Shown one piece after another: positions 45,942 to 57,399 of a stretch of 64,000 bases of DNA. Position numbers and translations under genes: made by a program. How positions within the stretch are numbered: position 1 is the first letter of the stretch; every line of letters starts with the position of its first letter. Below the pieces are notes generated by a model. It did no database searches, was not told the origin of the DNA, and worked only from the letters and a program-made list of their open reading frames with translations. The DNA lies in assembly GCA_963513935.1 (NCBI GenBank), contig OY740768.1, positions 69,118,231-69,182,230 on the forward strand, written 5' to 3'. This DNA is from Aphrophora alni (lineage: Eukaryota; Arthropoda; Insecta; Hemiptera; Aphrophoridae).

Positions 45942-46026
45942 TTAAATCCAGCAAACCAGGATGACAACTATTGCAGTCATTGTCAGGGATCCCACTGTGC
46001 CACCGAGGAAATCAAAAATTAGCTGC
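45942..46026 (-). CDS. Candidate 3'-terminal exon of a membrane protein
   Basis: On the minus strand, after TTGCAG, a frame reads QLIFDFLGGTVGSLTMTAIV, continues hydrophobic through VILVCWI and stops at 45942-45944. An AATAAA follows 107 bases later. The pattern, FxFLGGTxGSL before a membrane helix, is reminiscent of late segments of multi-pass amino-acid or solute transporters, but I cannot name a family. No upstream partner exon was recognised in the window. It may be a real terminal exon of a gene lying to the right, a pseudogene scrap or chance. Confidence 0.3.
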
Positions 46027-46572
46027 CTGCAAGATTCTATTCATAGTTAGCTAATATCCACGACTTTTCAACAATTTTCTCACACTTAGCCTACACATAT
46101 CAAAAAGCACAGAAAGAGCGTTCTTTGTTGATTGATAAAGCGGATTCTGTCGCGTTCCTAAAATTAAAACCTCTTGCGATAACTATTTACGTTCATTATT
46201 ATTAAATCAATTTTTTTTTTTTTTTTTATATTTTGTTTGAGCAAAACCTTCCATAACTTGACTCGTTTCTCTGCCGTCCACAATTCTGTCACAAAGAATA
46301 AAGTAGTTATGTTTAAATATAACCTCGAATTTGATTGGTGCATCTTAAAATTATAATCAATGGTCTGAAATCGAGTTCATTATTCTTGAACAGCAATTTG
46401 CTTTTACTTGCTATTTAGTATTGTGGCTTGGATTATTAAAAACGACAGAGCCGATTTTGAAAAATTGAGTTTATAGGGTTGTCGTATTTTAATCTATATT
46501 TCTGAAATTATATTTTGAGTTTTTTTTTTTGAGTTGGAGACCACCACTTCTATTTGATTTGGATGGGATACA
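46027..46572. other. Gene-free stretch
   Basis: A-rich and T-rich runs only; no feature supported. Confidence 0.4.
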
Positions 46573-46755
46573 TTAAAACGTTCTCACCCTAAGGGCCTCA
46601 TTTATAGTGAGTACGGGCTTGACAATCCTGAGAGAACCTAACTGGATGTACACATTTTTCCATGTAGTCTTGGATCCTTCTCTTTCATCTTTATATCGAG
46701 TTTTTCTTGACCAACTCTTGTTCTTTTCCGACCCTGACGCTATTAGATTATTCAA
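46573..46755 (-). repeat. Dispersed repeat family A, best copy
   Basis: This copy has an open 60-codon minus frame containing LIASGSEKNKSWSRK and TTWKNVYIQLGS. Related but broken versions at about 14982-15025, 51590-51660 (VILVSGEKSRRTQ) and 60708-60800 (RVVLVSGEKNAK) suggest the family descends from a transposon coding region. The protein is not recognised with confidence. Confidence 0.5.
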
Positions 46756-47599
46756 CGAATAGAGGTGTTTATTTTACGTTTTTGTCTTATTTTTTTTTTA
46801 TAAGGTGATGATGACTGAGTGGTTGTTCACCTTTAAGTAACCTTTCCTGTTCGGAAATATAAAGAAACAAACTCCAAATTTCCATTTTCCAAAAATCGAC
46901 TTAAACTATGTTGATCAAATTATGATCATGTGTTGCCTCTAAGGATCCAAAAACGTAATGGTCGTCATCGTCACCTCTCTGAAAATTGTTGTGTTTATTA
47001 TTATCGGTAAAAACAAACATAAAAATCCGTATTGTTATAAATCTGGGGTAGGCTATGGAATTGTTATTAAATAGCCTATATAATTTCTCAAAATCCCCCC
47101 TTTTCGATAAAATTTTAGTGGAATGTGAATATTAATGACCAAAACCCATGTAAAAATTGCAAGAATTGTGGTTCATGAATAGGTATAAAGAGACAAATTA
47201 ACATTGACTATCGTAAACAAAAGCTGGAAAAAATACGATTTACTTTTGGGACTAGTTAGTGGCACAAGCGAAGCAAGTTATGAAAACACAACATATTGTT
47301 TTCAAACACTTCCAAGGTTCATTTTCAGTTTTTGATTAACTACTACCGAACTGACGTTTTTGGTGACGATTGGTTTTGGTTCGTATTTGTTTGGTTTTTA
47401 GAGGTTTAAAGTTGCCTTGTACAATTGATTTATTGTTAGGAACATGCGCTAAAAATAGAAGCATTGCATTTGCAATATCTAGTTACACCAAAGCTATGTT
47501 CTCCTGTTCCTCAACATCGTGAAAAGGTGGCGCGCACATCAATCATTTTCCATTTGCTCCCTCCAGACTCCACCCACAAGAAAACAAGAGTTTATTCGC
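46756..47599. other. Gene-free stretch
   Basis: No supported feature. The motif CACAAGCGAAGCAAGTT at about 47271-47287 also occurs near 4327-4343, so it belongs to a dispersed repeat. Confidence 0.4.
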
Positions 47600-48640
47600 A
47601 GTTTATGAAATCAGCACTACTAACCATAAGGAAAACGTTGATTCTTCCTGCAAATTCAAGTTGTTTTGTAATCTATTTTATTTTGTTTCAAAATTGTTTG
47701 TTTTTCCTATACACGTTTCAATATTTCGTTTAGCTGGGGTGTTTTATTTTAGATATAATAAAAGATAACGCATTTACACTTTGTGCATTCTTTCACGTGC
47801 TAGTATGTGTGTGCTAAAATTAAACAAATCTACACAAACGTTTGGTCATTTCGGGCAGCTTGTCAGGATAAGTTAATTTTAAAATGACATCATGAGAATA
47901 GTAGGCCTACCCATTTTTATCTTCTAGACTTATTTTTGATTTTTTTTCTTAGTTTTATTATTTATTATTCTTATTTGTATTGTTATAGACAATTATGGAA
48001 TCCTGAGTGCCTTCAATTAGTCTTGAAAACATCCATCCATTCTTTGATTTGTAGAAAACCATATTTTAAATTGAATAATAGTAAAAATACTGGAATAGTT
48101 GAATGTTTTATTTATGTGTTCTACAAATAAGCTTAAATATTGACCAATTTATCCACAGCAGTTTACGAAATATTTTTTACTGTGCAGTGTGCAGAATACA
48201 ATGGGAGTTTCAGCACTACTAACCATTATGAAAACGTTGATTTTCCTGTAAATCGTACTCGGTTTTGTATTCTATTTTATTTTGTTTCAAAATTATTTGT
48301 TTTTCTTTTCAGAATAGGCCTAAGTACACGTTTCAATGTTTCGTTTACCTGGTGTATTTTTATTTTAGGTATAATAAGGGCACAGTGCTTTACACTTTGT
48401 GCATTCTTACATGTGTGTGTGTCAGCTTATTAACTTTTTACTTTATGGATCGATTTTTTGAAAAAAGTACCAAGTCAACACAAACTGCTATAATAGCAAC
48501 TTATTAAAATTTGGTAATTTTAGGCGAGCTTGGATAAAGTATCCAATTGCCACCTGAATGATGAAAAAACATTCATTCTTTGATTTGTAGAAACGCAAAT
48601 TTTAAATTATCTAAATACTTGAATAGTGAATGTTTTGTGA
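47600..48640 (+). repeat. Diverged tandem duplication, unit about 550-610 bp
   Basis: Copy 1 (about 47605-48125) and copy 2 (about 48208-48640) share blocks in the same order: TCAGCACTACTAACCAT, AAAACGTTGATT, CTATTTTATTTTGTTTCAAA, ACACGTTTCAAT, TTTCGTTTA, TACACTTTGTGCATTCTT, CATTCTTTGATTTGTAGAAA, GAATAGT.GAATGTTTT. Short ORFs at 47464-47733 and 48140-48507 run across these blocks and look fortuitous. Confidence 0.65.
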
Positions 48641-48689
48641 TCATATGGGAAAAAATGGCGTCGCTTTTTCTAAAAACTAGAAAAATTAA

Positions 48690-48880
48690 GTTCAAATCTT
48701 TGATTTTACCCATAAAAATATGCGAACTTCACACATTTTTGGAATATTATTTATAACGTTTTGTGGTATTTTTTTGCATGATTATGTATCTACGGAACAT
48801 TAGCTTTCCAACGGTATTTTATTTATTGCGATAAGAGATTGGGCGAAATGTTGAATTGCAAAAAATGTGTTGGTCGTAAA
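48690..48880 (+). repeat. Dispersed repeat family B, copy
   Basis: See 5638-5805. This is the most complete copy and runs from ATTTTACCCATAAAAATATG to GAATTGCAAAAAATGTG. Confidence 0.6.
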
Positions 48881-49144
48881 CCATCATCATTCATCCACCC
48901 GGTAGCGGGTGGATGACTGTTTTTGATACCAGGAGCCCAGAGATGAATGAATACAATGTGGGAAAGTTTCTGTCACAAGCGTTTCATCCTAAGGAGTCTA
49001 AAACTATAAAATTATATCTACTGACTTCATTCAACCCAATTAAAGCCACAATATTAGAAATATAAAATGATTGTTGTACGTATTATATAGGGACGAAATA
49101 TTAAATTTAAATAAATAATCAAATTCAAGTGTGTATATAAATAA

Positions 49145-50047
49145 AATTAAATCACTTTCTCAAAAAATTCTGTGATTGTTTATAATAAGAATAATAATTT
49201 TAAATGTCAGGTAGAATTAATAGATAGTATATATAAAATAAAATACCACTCTCTCAAAAATGCTGTGATAATTTCTAATAAGAATAATAATTTTAAATGT
49301 CAGGTAGAATTAATAGATAGTTTATATAAAATAAAATACCAATTTCTCAAAAATGCTGTGATAATTTCTAATAAGAATAATAATTTTAAATGTCAGGTGG
49401 AATTAATAGATAGTTTATATAAAATAAAATACCAATTACTCAAAAATGCTGTGATAATTTCTAATAAGAATAATAATTTTAAATGTCAGGTAGAATTAAT
49501 AGATAGTTTATATAAAATAAAATACCAATTTCTCAAAAATGCTATGATAATTTCTAATAAGAATAATAATTTTAAATGTCAGGTGGAATTAATAGATAGT
49601 TTATATAAAATAAAATACCAATTTCTCAAAAATGCTGTGATAATTTCTAATAAGAATAATAATTTTAAATGTCAGGTAGAATTAATAGATAGTTTATATA
49701 AAATAAATTACCAATTTCTCAAAAATGCTGTGATAATTTCTAATAAGAATAATAATTTTAAATGTCAGGTGGAATTAATAGATAGTTTATATAAAATAAA
49801 ATACCAATTTCTCAAAAATGCTGTGATAATTTCTAATAAGAATAATAATTTTAAATGTCAGGTGGAATTAATAGATAGTTTATATAAAATAAAATACCAA
49901 TTTCTCAAAAATGCTGTGATAATTTCTAATAAGAATAATAATTTTAAATGTCAGGTAGAATTAATAGATAGTTTATATAAAATAAAATACCAATTTCTCA
50001 AAAATGCTATGATAATTTCTAATAAGAATAATAATTTTAAATGTCAG
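49145..50047 (+). repeat. 93-bp satellite, array 2 (9 full units plus partial ends)
   Basis: Unit boundaries (AATGTCAG) repeat every 93 bases from 49203 to 50040. Because 93 is divisible by three, the array reads as one 376-codon frame of 31-residue repeats that runs on into the CT tract. Many of the rare differences are silent or conservative in that frame (GTG/GTA for Val, GTG/ATG). A broken isolated unit lies beyond the microsatellite at 50309-50357. Confidence 0.93.
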
Positions 50048-50096
50048 ATTATTTCTAATAATATAACAAACAAACATAAATCAGAAAGAATAAGTA

Positions 50097-50098
<2 letters not shown>

Positions 50099-50183
<85 letters not shown>
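50099..50183 (+). repeat. (CT)n microsatellite followed by TA and CT runs
   Basis: About 42 CT units, then alternating (TA)n and (CT)n short runs to about 50286. Confidence 0.95.
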
Positions 50184-50186
<3 letters not shown>

Positions 50187-50357
50187 ATATTACATATATA
50201 TATATATATATATATATATCTCTCTCATTTTATATATATATATGTATATATATCTCTCTCTCTCATTTTATATATATATATGTAAAAAAATATTTCAAAT
50301 AATAATAATCAGGTGGAATTAATAGATAGTCTATCGTTTTCTCAAAAATTCTGTAAT

Positions 50358-53300
50358 TTAGAATAACATTGGTATAAACGTGACGGTACTAAATAATAAT
50401 ATCCACTGAAGGTGTCCAACAACAAAAATTAACTTTTTTCTTGACAAATTGGTATAGAAACTTTCCCACTCATACAAATTGTTATAAATAAACACTTGAT
50501 CAATCAGTGAATATTGGCTGGCGTCTTCTTCGCTAAGATCGTGCAACTCGACCCTGGAACCTTGTAGTGTTTCTAACTCTGCGTTGACGTATTTAGTAAA
50601 TTGATTGGGTTTTTAATGACACTGGCTATTGATGTTCACATATCACACATACAATTATCTAAATCGGTAAAATCGAATTTCAGAAATTTACTATTTCATA
50701 AATAGTTTTTTCTACTTATAAAGTTGAGAATAATAATTTTTCGAGACATGGGGATTAGTACTTTTGTTTGGAGGGGGTAATTAAGCGAATTGTGATTAAA
50801 CTCGATACTTGTGTATTTTGTTTTAATGACATTACCCCCAAAATTAAATTACTATAATTTTACTTTACATACATAACTAGAAGTTCAGAATAACTTTACG
50901 CACATGTTTTTAACAAAATCTGTCAAACGCTTTCTGAGATATGAATATGGACGGACATATTGTGATTGACTGGAGAGAGCTCATCACAATAGTTCGCTCT
51001 ATAATACAAATAAATTGAGAATTACTTATATATTTTTATAAGAGAGAGCGAAATATTAAATAGTCTTTATTTTCGGACCAAAACTCGGACCATTAGATTC
51101 ATTCTTTCCTTCAGAGGCAGGTAAAGTTTTTCTTAAGAAACCAGAATTGATATAATTGAATGCATATTTTTTATTGCTCCTTAAAAACCTTTACTTAAAT
51201 CATAATAATAAATATCATATAAGTAACGAACTAAGGTATAAAAATAGCTTAATTTACTTATAAGACAAATTAATAAGGGAACAATTATTGATGTATGTAA
51301 TTGCTAACGTAAGGAAACCTTATCACTAACTTACATAAATTCCTTATCTTAATAATTCTTAAAGACCGAATTAATTCCCAATTTGAATGTGTATTATTTA
51401 GATGACGTACAAACAACACTAAGGGAAAAAAACTAAATGAAACTAATTGAATAATTAATTCATTTACTAATCAATTTTAACCATTCCATCTTTGGAATAA
51501 TAAAAATTATAGATGTTGAGGAGTTTTAGATATTCTAATCGAAAAAATGACAGATTTGCATGGCGTTGGAGAATGAAAGAGGAAGAGCAAGCAGCGTTCT
51601 GCGTCATTTTAGTATCAGGAGAGAAGAGTAGGAGAACCCAAGAAAGATCTCGAATAAGAAATATTATTGATAGGCCAGCCTATCAAATATTCTCAGAGAA
51701 GGGAAAAATAATGTTGGGTATAGAATAGTTAAACTCTCTTTGCTTTGTCAATGTTGAGCCTTTCGTGGAAAAGTAATTTTGTAGGCCTTTTGATAGTCTA
51801 TCAGCTGAGTAAGATTGATAAAATTATCTGACTCAGAAATATAAGCTTACACAGATTTGGAAAATCGAAACACTGTGGTAGCTTTCACCCTTTCACAAAC
51901 CTCATGTCGGCCAAAACCATCCTTATGGGTTTTATTTAAAAAATATTTGGCTTTGAGCAGATCCTACGAAACAAAACGTAAATTTACGAAGTTTATTTCG
52001 CTTGCGGGAAAAACAAAACTGACAAAACACCGATTTATCTTTGCCTTTTTAAGTAGTTCCAATAATAGATCTACGTTTACAAAAATAGTAATCTTGGGGA
52101 GGGGATTACCCTATTATAAAAAATATATTAGTTTCCTTAATAATGTACAATTTCTGGCTCAAAAAAGGTGAAAGCAACATCGAGATTTGTCGGGGTTTCT
52201 ATTTTCGTAATCTACGTAAAATTAAAAGTCAGGCTATAAATATGAAATTGTTTTAAGAGCACAAGTAGGCCTAATACATTTTGGTAGGATGTCAGCATGT
52301 CTTTGCGTGACTACGTGTAAATGTTTTTAAGGGAGAAATGGAAATATAAAAGAATTCGTTTATAACGTCTTCAAGTAACGACGTTAGGATGTCTTCAAAG
52401 TTATTTTGTACAATTATTCAAACAGTTAATTAGGAGCCCATACGAAACTAATCAAGATAAAAAGATAAACAAACTTTGTTTTTCTCGTTGTTTTAAGGCG
52501 ATATTTCGGTCACTATTGCTTTATAAAGAATAAGAAGAAACCTGCATAAAATAAAGACTTTTGCCCTCAAATACTCTAATAGCATCAGAGTAAAAAAAAT
52601 CAAAATAAATAAATAATATTAACTTAGCCAGAGCAGTGATATTGAGAATACAAATTTCATCAAAGATTTTTTCAAAAACAGTATTTTGGGAGATAGCGAT
52701 CAAAACATGATGTTAGGTACTTTAAGGCTAGATTTTTGTTAAATTAGTTTTAAAAATTCTAAGAAAATCATAATTTTCAAATCAGTAACCCAAGAAAAGA
52801 AAATAGTTATGTAAATATCACCAAAATACGGCCATACACAAAAAATTAGCACGACCAGTCCAATCTTTTATGTTAAAAACTATAAATATCTTTGTAAAAA
52901 CCATTGTTTTGGAGTCAAGGACTTTCAAAACTGATGTATTAAATGCGCAAGTCAATGGCTTAGTCACCGCATTAGATTATATAGTCTATAAACTATAAAC
53001 TATACTTATATGTAAGAAAATTTACAACTTATCCAAAGTAAATTAGGTAAAATTAAAACATGACCTAATTCGTATGTTTTAATCTCACAATATTTGTTCA
53101 TTACTTTCATATAGGCCTACTACTGTATTATGAAATATTATCATTTAACTTTGTTCTTATAGACGGCGAATGTACATGACAGTTGGGTCTGAATAAACCT
53201 TAAAGCGAAAAAATGTTTTTCATCGTATTCAAGAACACATATTTTTAATTTTAACAACGGTTCTTAAATTGATAAACAGGAATAGGCCTAACACGATTAC

Positions 53301-53414
53301 CTTTATTTATTTGACCACCTACACTGTTATGATAACCTAAGACCCAAACAAAATCGGAACTTTTTGACATTAAAATGTCGATTTCTCGGTCGGTGTTTTT
53401 TGGTGATTGATCTG
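50358..53414. other. Stretch without supported genes
   Basis: AT-rich. A plus ORF at 51513-51728 contains AAFCVILVSGEKSRRTQERS, related to dispersed family A and loosely like the start of Harbinger nucleases. ORFs at 50358-50546 and 51857-52171 have no domain. A sequence at about 50908-50950 (ATCTGTCAAACGCTTTCTGA) resembles interspersed-repeat text. Confidence 0.35.
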
Positions 53415-53489
53415 AAGAAAAAACACGGTTTTTGCAATTCAACATTTCGTCCACTTAAATAAAAATACCGTTGGAAAGCTGTTCCATAG
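53415..53489 (-). repeat. Dispersed repeat family B, reversed partial copy
   Basis: The reverse complement contains GGAACAGCTTTCCAACGGTA and CGAAATGTTGAATTGCAAAA, matching 48690-48880. It abuts the first unit of the 70-bp array. Confidence 0.6.
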
Positions 53490-53811
53490 ATAATGTTGTG
53501 AGTCTGAATTTATAACTCAGTATATGTCATTAAGTTTGATAATGAATAGGCACACTAATGATGTTGTGAGTCTGAATTTATAACTCAGTATATATGTCAT
53601 TAAGTTTGATCATGAATATGCACACTAATGATGTTGTGAGTCAGAATTTATAACTCAATATATATGTCTTTAGGTTTGATCATGAATATGCACACTTAAT
53701 GATGTTGTGAGTTAGAATTTATAACTCAATATATATGTCTTTAGGTTTGATAATGAATATGCACACTTAATGCTGTTGTGAGTCAGAATTTATAACTCAG
53801 TATATATATAC

Positions 53812-53865
<54 letters not shown>

Positions 53866-55665
53866 GTTTGATAATGAATAAGCACACTGATGATGTTGTG
53901 AGCCTGAATTTATAACTCAGTATATATAGCATTAGGCTTGATATGGAATAAGCACGCTGATGATGTTGTGAGTCTGAATTTATAACTCAGTATATATAGC
54001 ATTAGGCTTGATATGGAATAAGCACACTGATGATGTTGTGAGTCTGAATTTATAACTCAGTATATATAGCATTAGGCTTGCTATGGAATAAGCACACTGA
54101 TGATGTTGTGAGTCTGAATTTATAACTCAGTATATATAGCATTAGGCTTGCTATGGAATAAGCACACTGATGATGTTGTGAGTCTGAATTTATAACTCAG
54201 TATATATAGCATTAGGCTTGATATGGAATAAGCACACTGATGATGTTGTGAGTCTGAATTTATAACTCAGTATATATAGCATTAGGCTTGCTATGGAATA
54301 AGCACACTGATGATGTTGTGAGTCTGAATTTATAACTCAGTATATATAGCATTAGGCTTGATATGGAATAAGCACACTGATGATGTTGTGAGTCTGAATT
54401 TATAACTCAGTATATATAGCATTAGGCTTGATATGGAATAAGCACACTGATGATGTTGTGAGTCTGAATTTATAACTCAGTATATATAGCATTAGGCTTG
54501 CTATGGAATAAGCACACTGATGATGTTGTGAGTCTGAATTTATAACTCAGTATATATAGCATTAGGCTTGCTATGGAATAAGCACACTGATGATGTTGTG
54601 AGTCTGAATTTATAACTCAGTATATATAGCATTAGGCTTGATATGGAATAAGCACGCTGATGATGTTGTGAGTCTGAATTTATAACTCAGTATATATAGC
54701 ATTAGGCTTGATATGGAATAAGCACACTGATGATGTTGTGAGTCTGAATTTATAACTCAGTATATATAGCATTAGGCTTGATATGGAATAAGCACGCTGA
54801 TGATGTTGTGAGTCTGAATTTATAACTCAGTATATATAGCATTAGGCTTGATATGGAATAAGCACACTGATGATGTTGTGAGTCTGAATTTATAACTCAG
54901 TATATATAGCATTAGGCTTGATATGGAATAAGCACACTGATGATGTTGTGAGTCTGAATTTATAACTCAGTATATATAGCATTAGGCTTGATATGGAATA
55001 AGCACACTGATGATGTTGTGAGTCTGAATTTATAACTCAGTATATATAGCATTAGGCTTGATATGGAATAAGCACACTGATGATGTTGTGAGTCTGAATT
55101 TATAACTCAGTATATATAGCATTAGGCTTGATATGGAATAAGCACACTGATGATGTTGTGAGTCTGAATTTATAACTCAGTATATATAGCATTTGGCTTG
55201 CTATGGAATAAGCACACTGATGATGTTGTGAGTCTGAATTTATAACTCAGTATATATAGCATTAGGCTTGATATGGAATAAGCACGCTGATGATGTTGTG
55301 AGTCTGAATTTATAACTCAGTATATATAGCATTAGGCTTGATATGGAATAAGCACACTGATGATGTTGTGAGTCTGAATTTATAACTCAGTATATATAGC
55401 ATTAGGCTTGATATGGAATAAGCACGCTGATGATGTTGTGAGTCTGAATTTATAACTCAGTATATATAGCATTAGGCTTGATATGGAATAAGCACGCTGA
55501 TGATGTTGTGAGTCTGAATTTATAACTCAGTATATATAGCATTAGGCTTGATATGGAATAAGCACACTGATGATGTTGTGAGTCTGAATTTATAACTCAG
55601 TATATATTAGACTTTTTAATTAATATACACACTAATGATATTATGAGTCTAAATTAATAACATGT
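53490..55665. repeat. 70-bp satellite, about 30 units
   Basis: The left five units (53490-53830) are diverged and 66-74 bp long. A (TA)n run at about 53807-53856 follows. Then about 25 units (53880-55609) are almost identical and exactly 70 bp, and a decayed unit closes the array (55610-55665). The unit contains a dyad, TGAGT...ACTCA, around CTGAATTTATA. Two variable sites (CTTG followed by ATATGG or CTATGG; CACACT or CACGCT) mark unit types. No spacers vary, so it is not a CRISPR array. Confidence 0.96.
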
Positions 55666-57340
55666 TTTTTATATCATTAGGAATTTTACTATATGTGCAG
55701 TTAGGAAGTTGGCTAAATACTTCATGTTAAAAAATATTATGTGCAACAACTTTATAAATATTATTAACATCTCATAGCCTCGTAGAATCGTAATACAAGA
55801 TCCTCAATTTAAGTAACTATTTGTTACTTATTATCTGCAAATTTAAAAAATATATATTTAAAAATCTGTCACGTGTTGGTAATTTTCTCCATCATCAGGC
55901 ATTCTCTCTATTGGATATTAATTTGTTTTTAAATATAGATTACAACAGTATATAAAACTCATACCTCGAATTTTACTCATTGTCTTGAAATTACACTAAT
56001 TTGTAACATCAATTTTCTGAAATTGTGTTTGAGAGATGAGTTTTCAAATTAATTAAATACATAAAATATTGTTGATGATTAATAAGAGGGGGGGGGGGGA
56101 CGTTCGAAACCATAACACTTGGTTTACTTTCCATTTAATATTTTCCCCTTCTACTTATCATCCTATGTCAAGTAATAAATTTAAAAGATTTTTTTTAATG
56201 ATATCTGATTTTAAATGGCCATGAAAATCTCATGTTTTATGTAAAAGGAGGAGGACAGCTAAAATTGATAATAGTCGGTCATTATCATTTGTATCGGAAA
56301 CCACAGAATCAAAACGGTTATTGGCCGATCCGAGAGATCTTTAAAATGAAGTAAAATTAAACACTTTTTATTGGAAGTTAATTATTCCCGCCAATTCTAC
56401 GTAATTTTTTTTAATTGTTTTTTAAAAACAGATTTGTATAAAATTGTGCAATTTCTACCACTAGAGAAACTGTATAACAATATATATATATTTTATAATT
56501 TCTGACTTATGTGTTGAATAAAATTTTACTGTTATTTACGTAAGGTAAAACAAAATTGGACCATATTTTTATCAAATGTAAATATTTGAAATAAAAGTTC
56601 TCAAAGACAATGTTTTCGTATTAGGAGAAACAAATAGAATGGATTGTAAAACTCAAGTTAGGGTTCAGTTGTACTTGTCTCTCGGAGTCACGTACAGAGT
56701 GCACGTCACTCGCATTACTCTGAGGAAGTTCCCCGGACTGCCGACAGAGAGTGTCACGATGTCAGTTCTTGACCTTGGCCGTCTCGTCTTTATGGGAAGG
56801 ACTTTGTACGACCTTGGGACGATGGGCCAAGAGCACTGGTCATAGCAAAGAGATGACTGGGACATTATCAGTTAACAAAACGGGGGCTACACCAACGGGA
56901 CTCTATATTTTGTTTGAATCTACAACGACGATTTTCTGTATAAATTTAATTTAAGTAGATCATGTTACAATATTTATCACTATTCTCTTTAGTGAAACGT
57001 TCTAAAAAAATCAACGTTTTCATGGTGATTCTTGTTATTATCTTAGTTTTGTACCAATATTGCACAATTACAAAAACGACTCCACGATTTTTTGTTTGTA
57101 AACTTCAATTAGAAGTGTCAGTATGAAATGAGTTACTGACGACCAAGATATCATGTGTAATCCAAACTTGAGTTCATTGCTCTTTTACTGATCGGACTAA
57201 CAAATTATGGAAATATTCCACTTTATATTATATTTTCTAAAAACATAGATTAGAATATCCCCTAGCTTTTAAATAATTAAATAAAGCAAAACAAAATTGA
57301 AAAAGCACTTATAATTTCACAAAAAAACAATTTATTGCTA
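55666..57340. other. Stretch without supported genes
   Basis: A poly-G run lies at about 56089-56099. A GC-richer island at 56660-56890 carries 66-68-codon ORFs on both strands (56639-56845 plus, 56665-56865 minus) without recognised domains. It may hold an exon of an unknown gene. Confidence 0.35.
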
Positions 57341-57372
57341 CAGCTGTTTCGCCGTTAGGCATCGTCAGACAA
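57341..57372 (-). ncRNA. Hammerhead-ribozyme-like motif
   Basis: On the minus strand this reads CTGACGA, then T, a GCC-TAAC-GGC stem-loop, then GAAAC and an AGCTG segment. CTGACGA fits the hammerhead core CUGANGA and GAAAC fits the second core strand. The extra T between core and stem departs from the canonical fold. Similar text occurs in Penelope-like and other retroelement ends. No adjacent reverse transcriptase was found. Confidence 0.35.
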
Positions 57373-57399
57373 CTAAGAACTAAAAACTAAAATGTAGTC

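Noticed and set aside
49172..50302. 376-codon ORF of 31-residue repeats
   Set aside because: Produced by the 93-bp satellite and the CT tract; 93 is a multiple of three, and the related array at 29.1 kb breaks frame.
53490..55665. CRISPR-like periodic repeat
   Set aside because: Units are contiguous 70-bp copies without unique spacers; it is a eukaryotic satellite.
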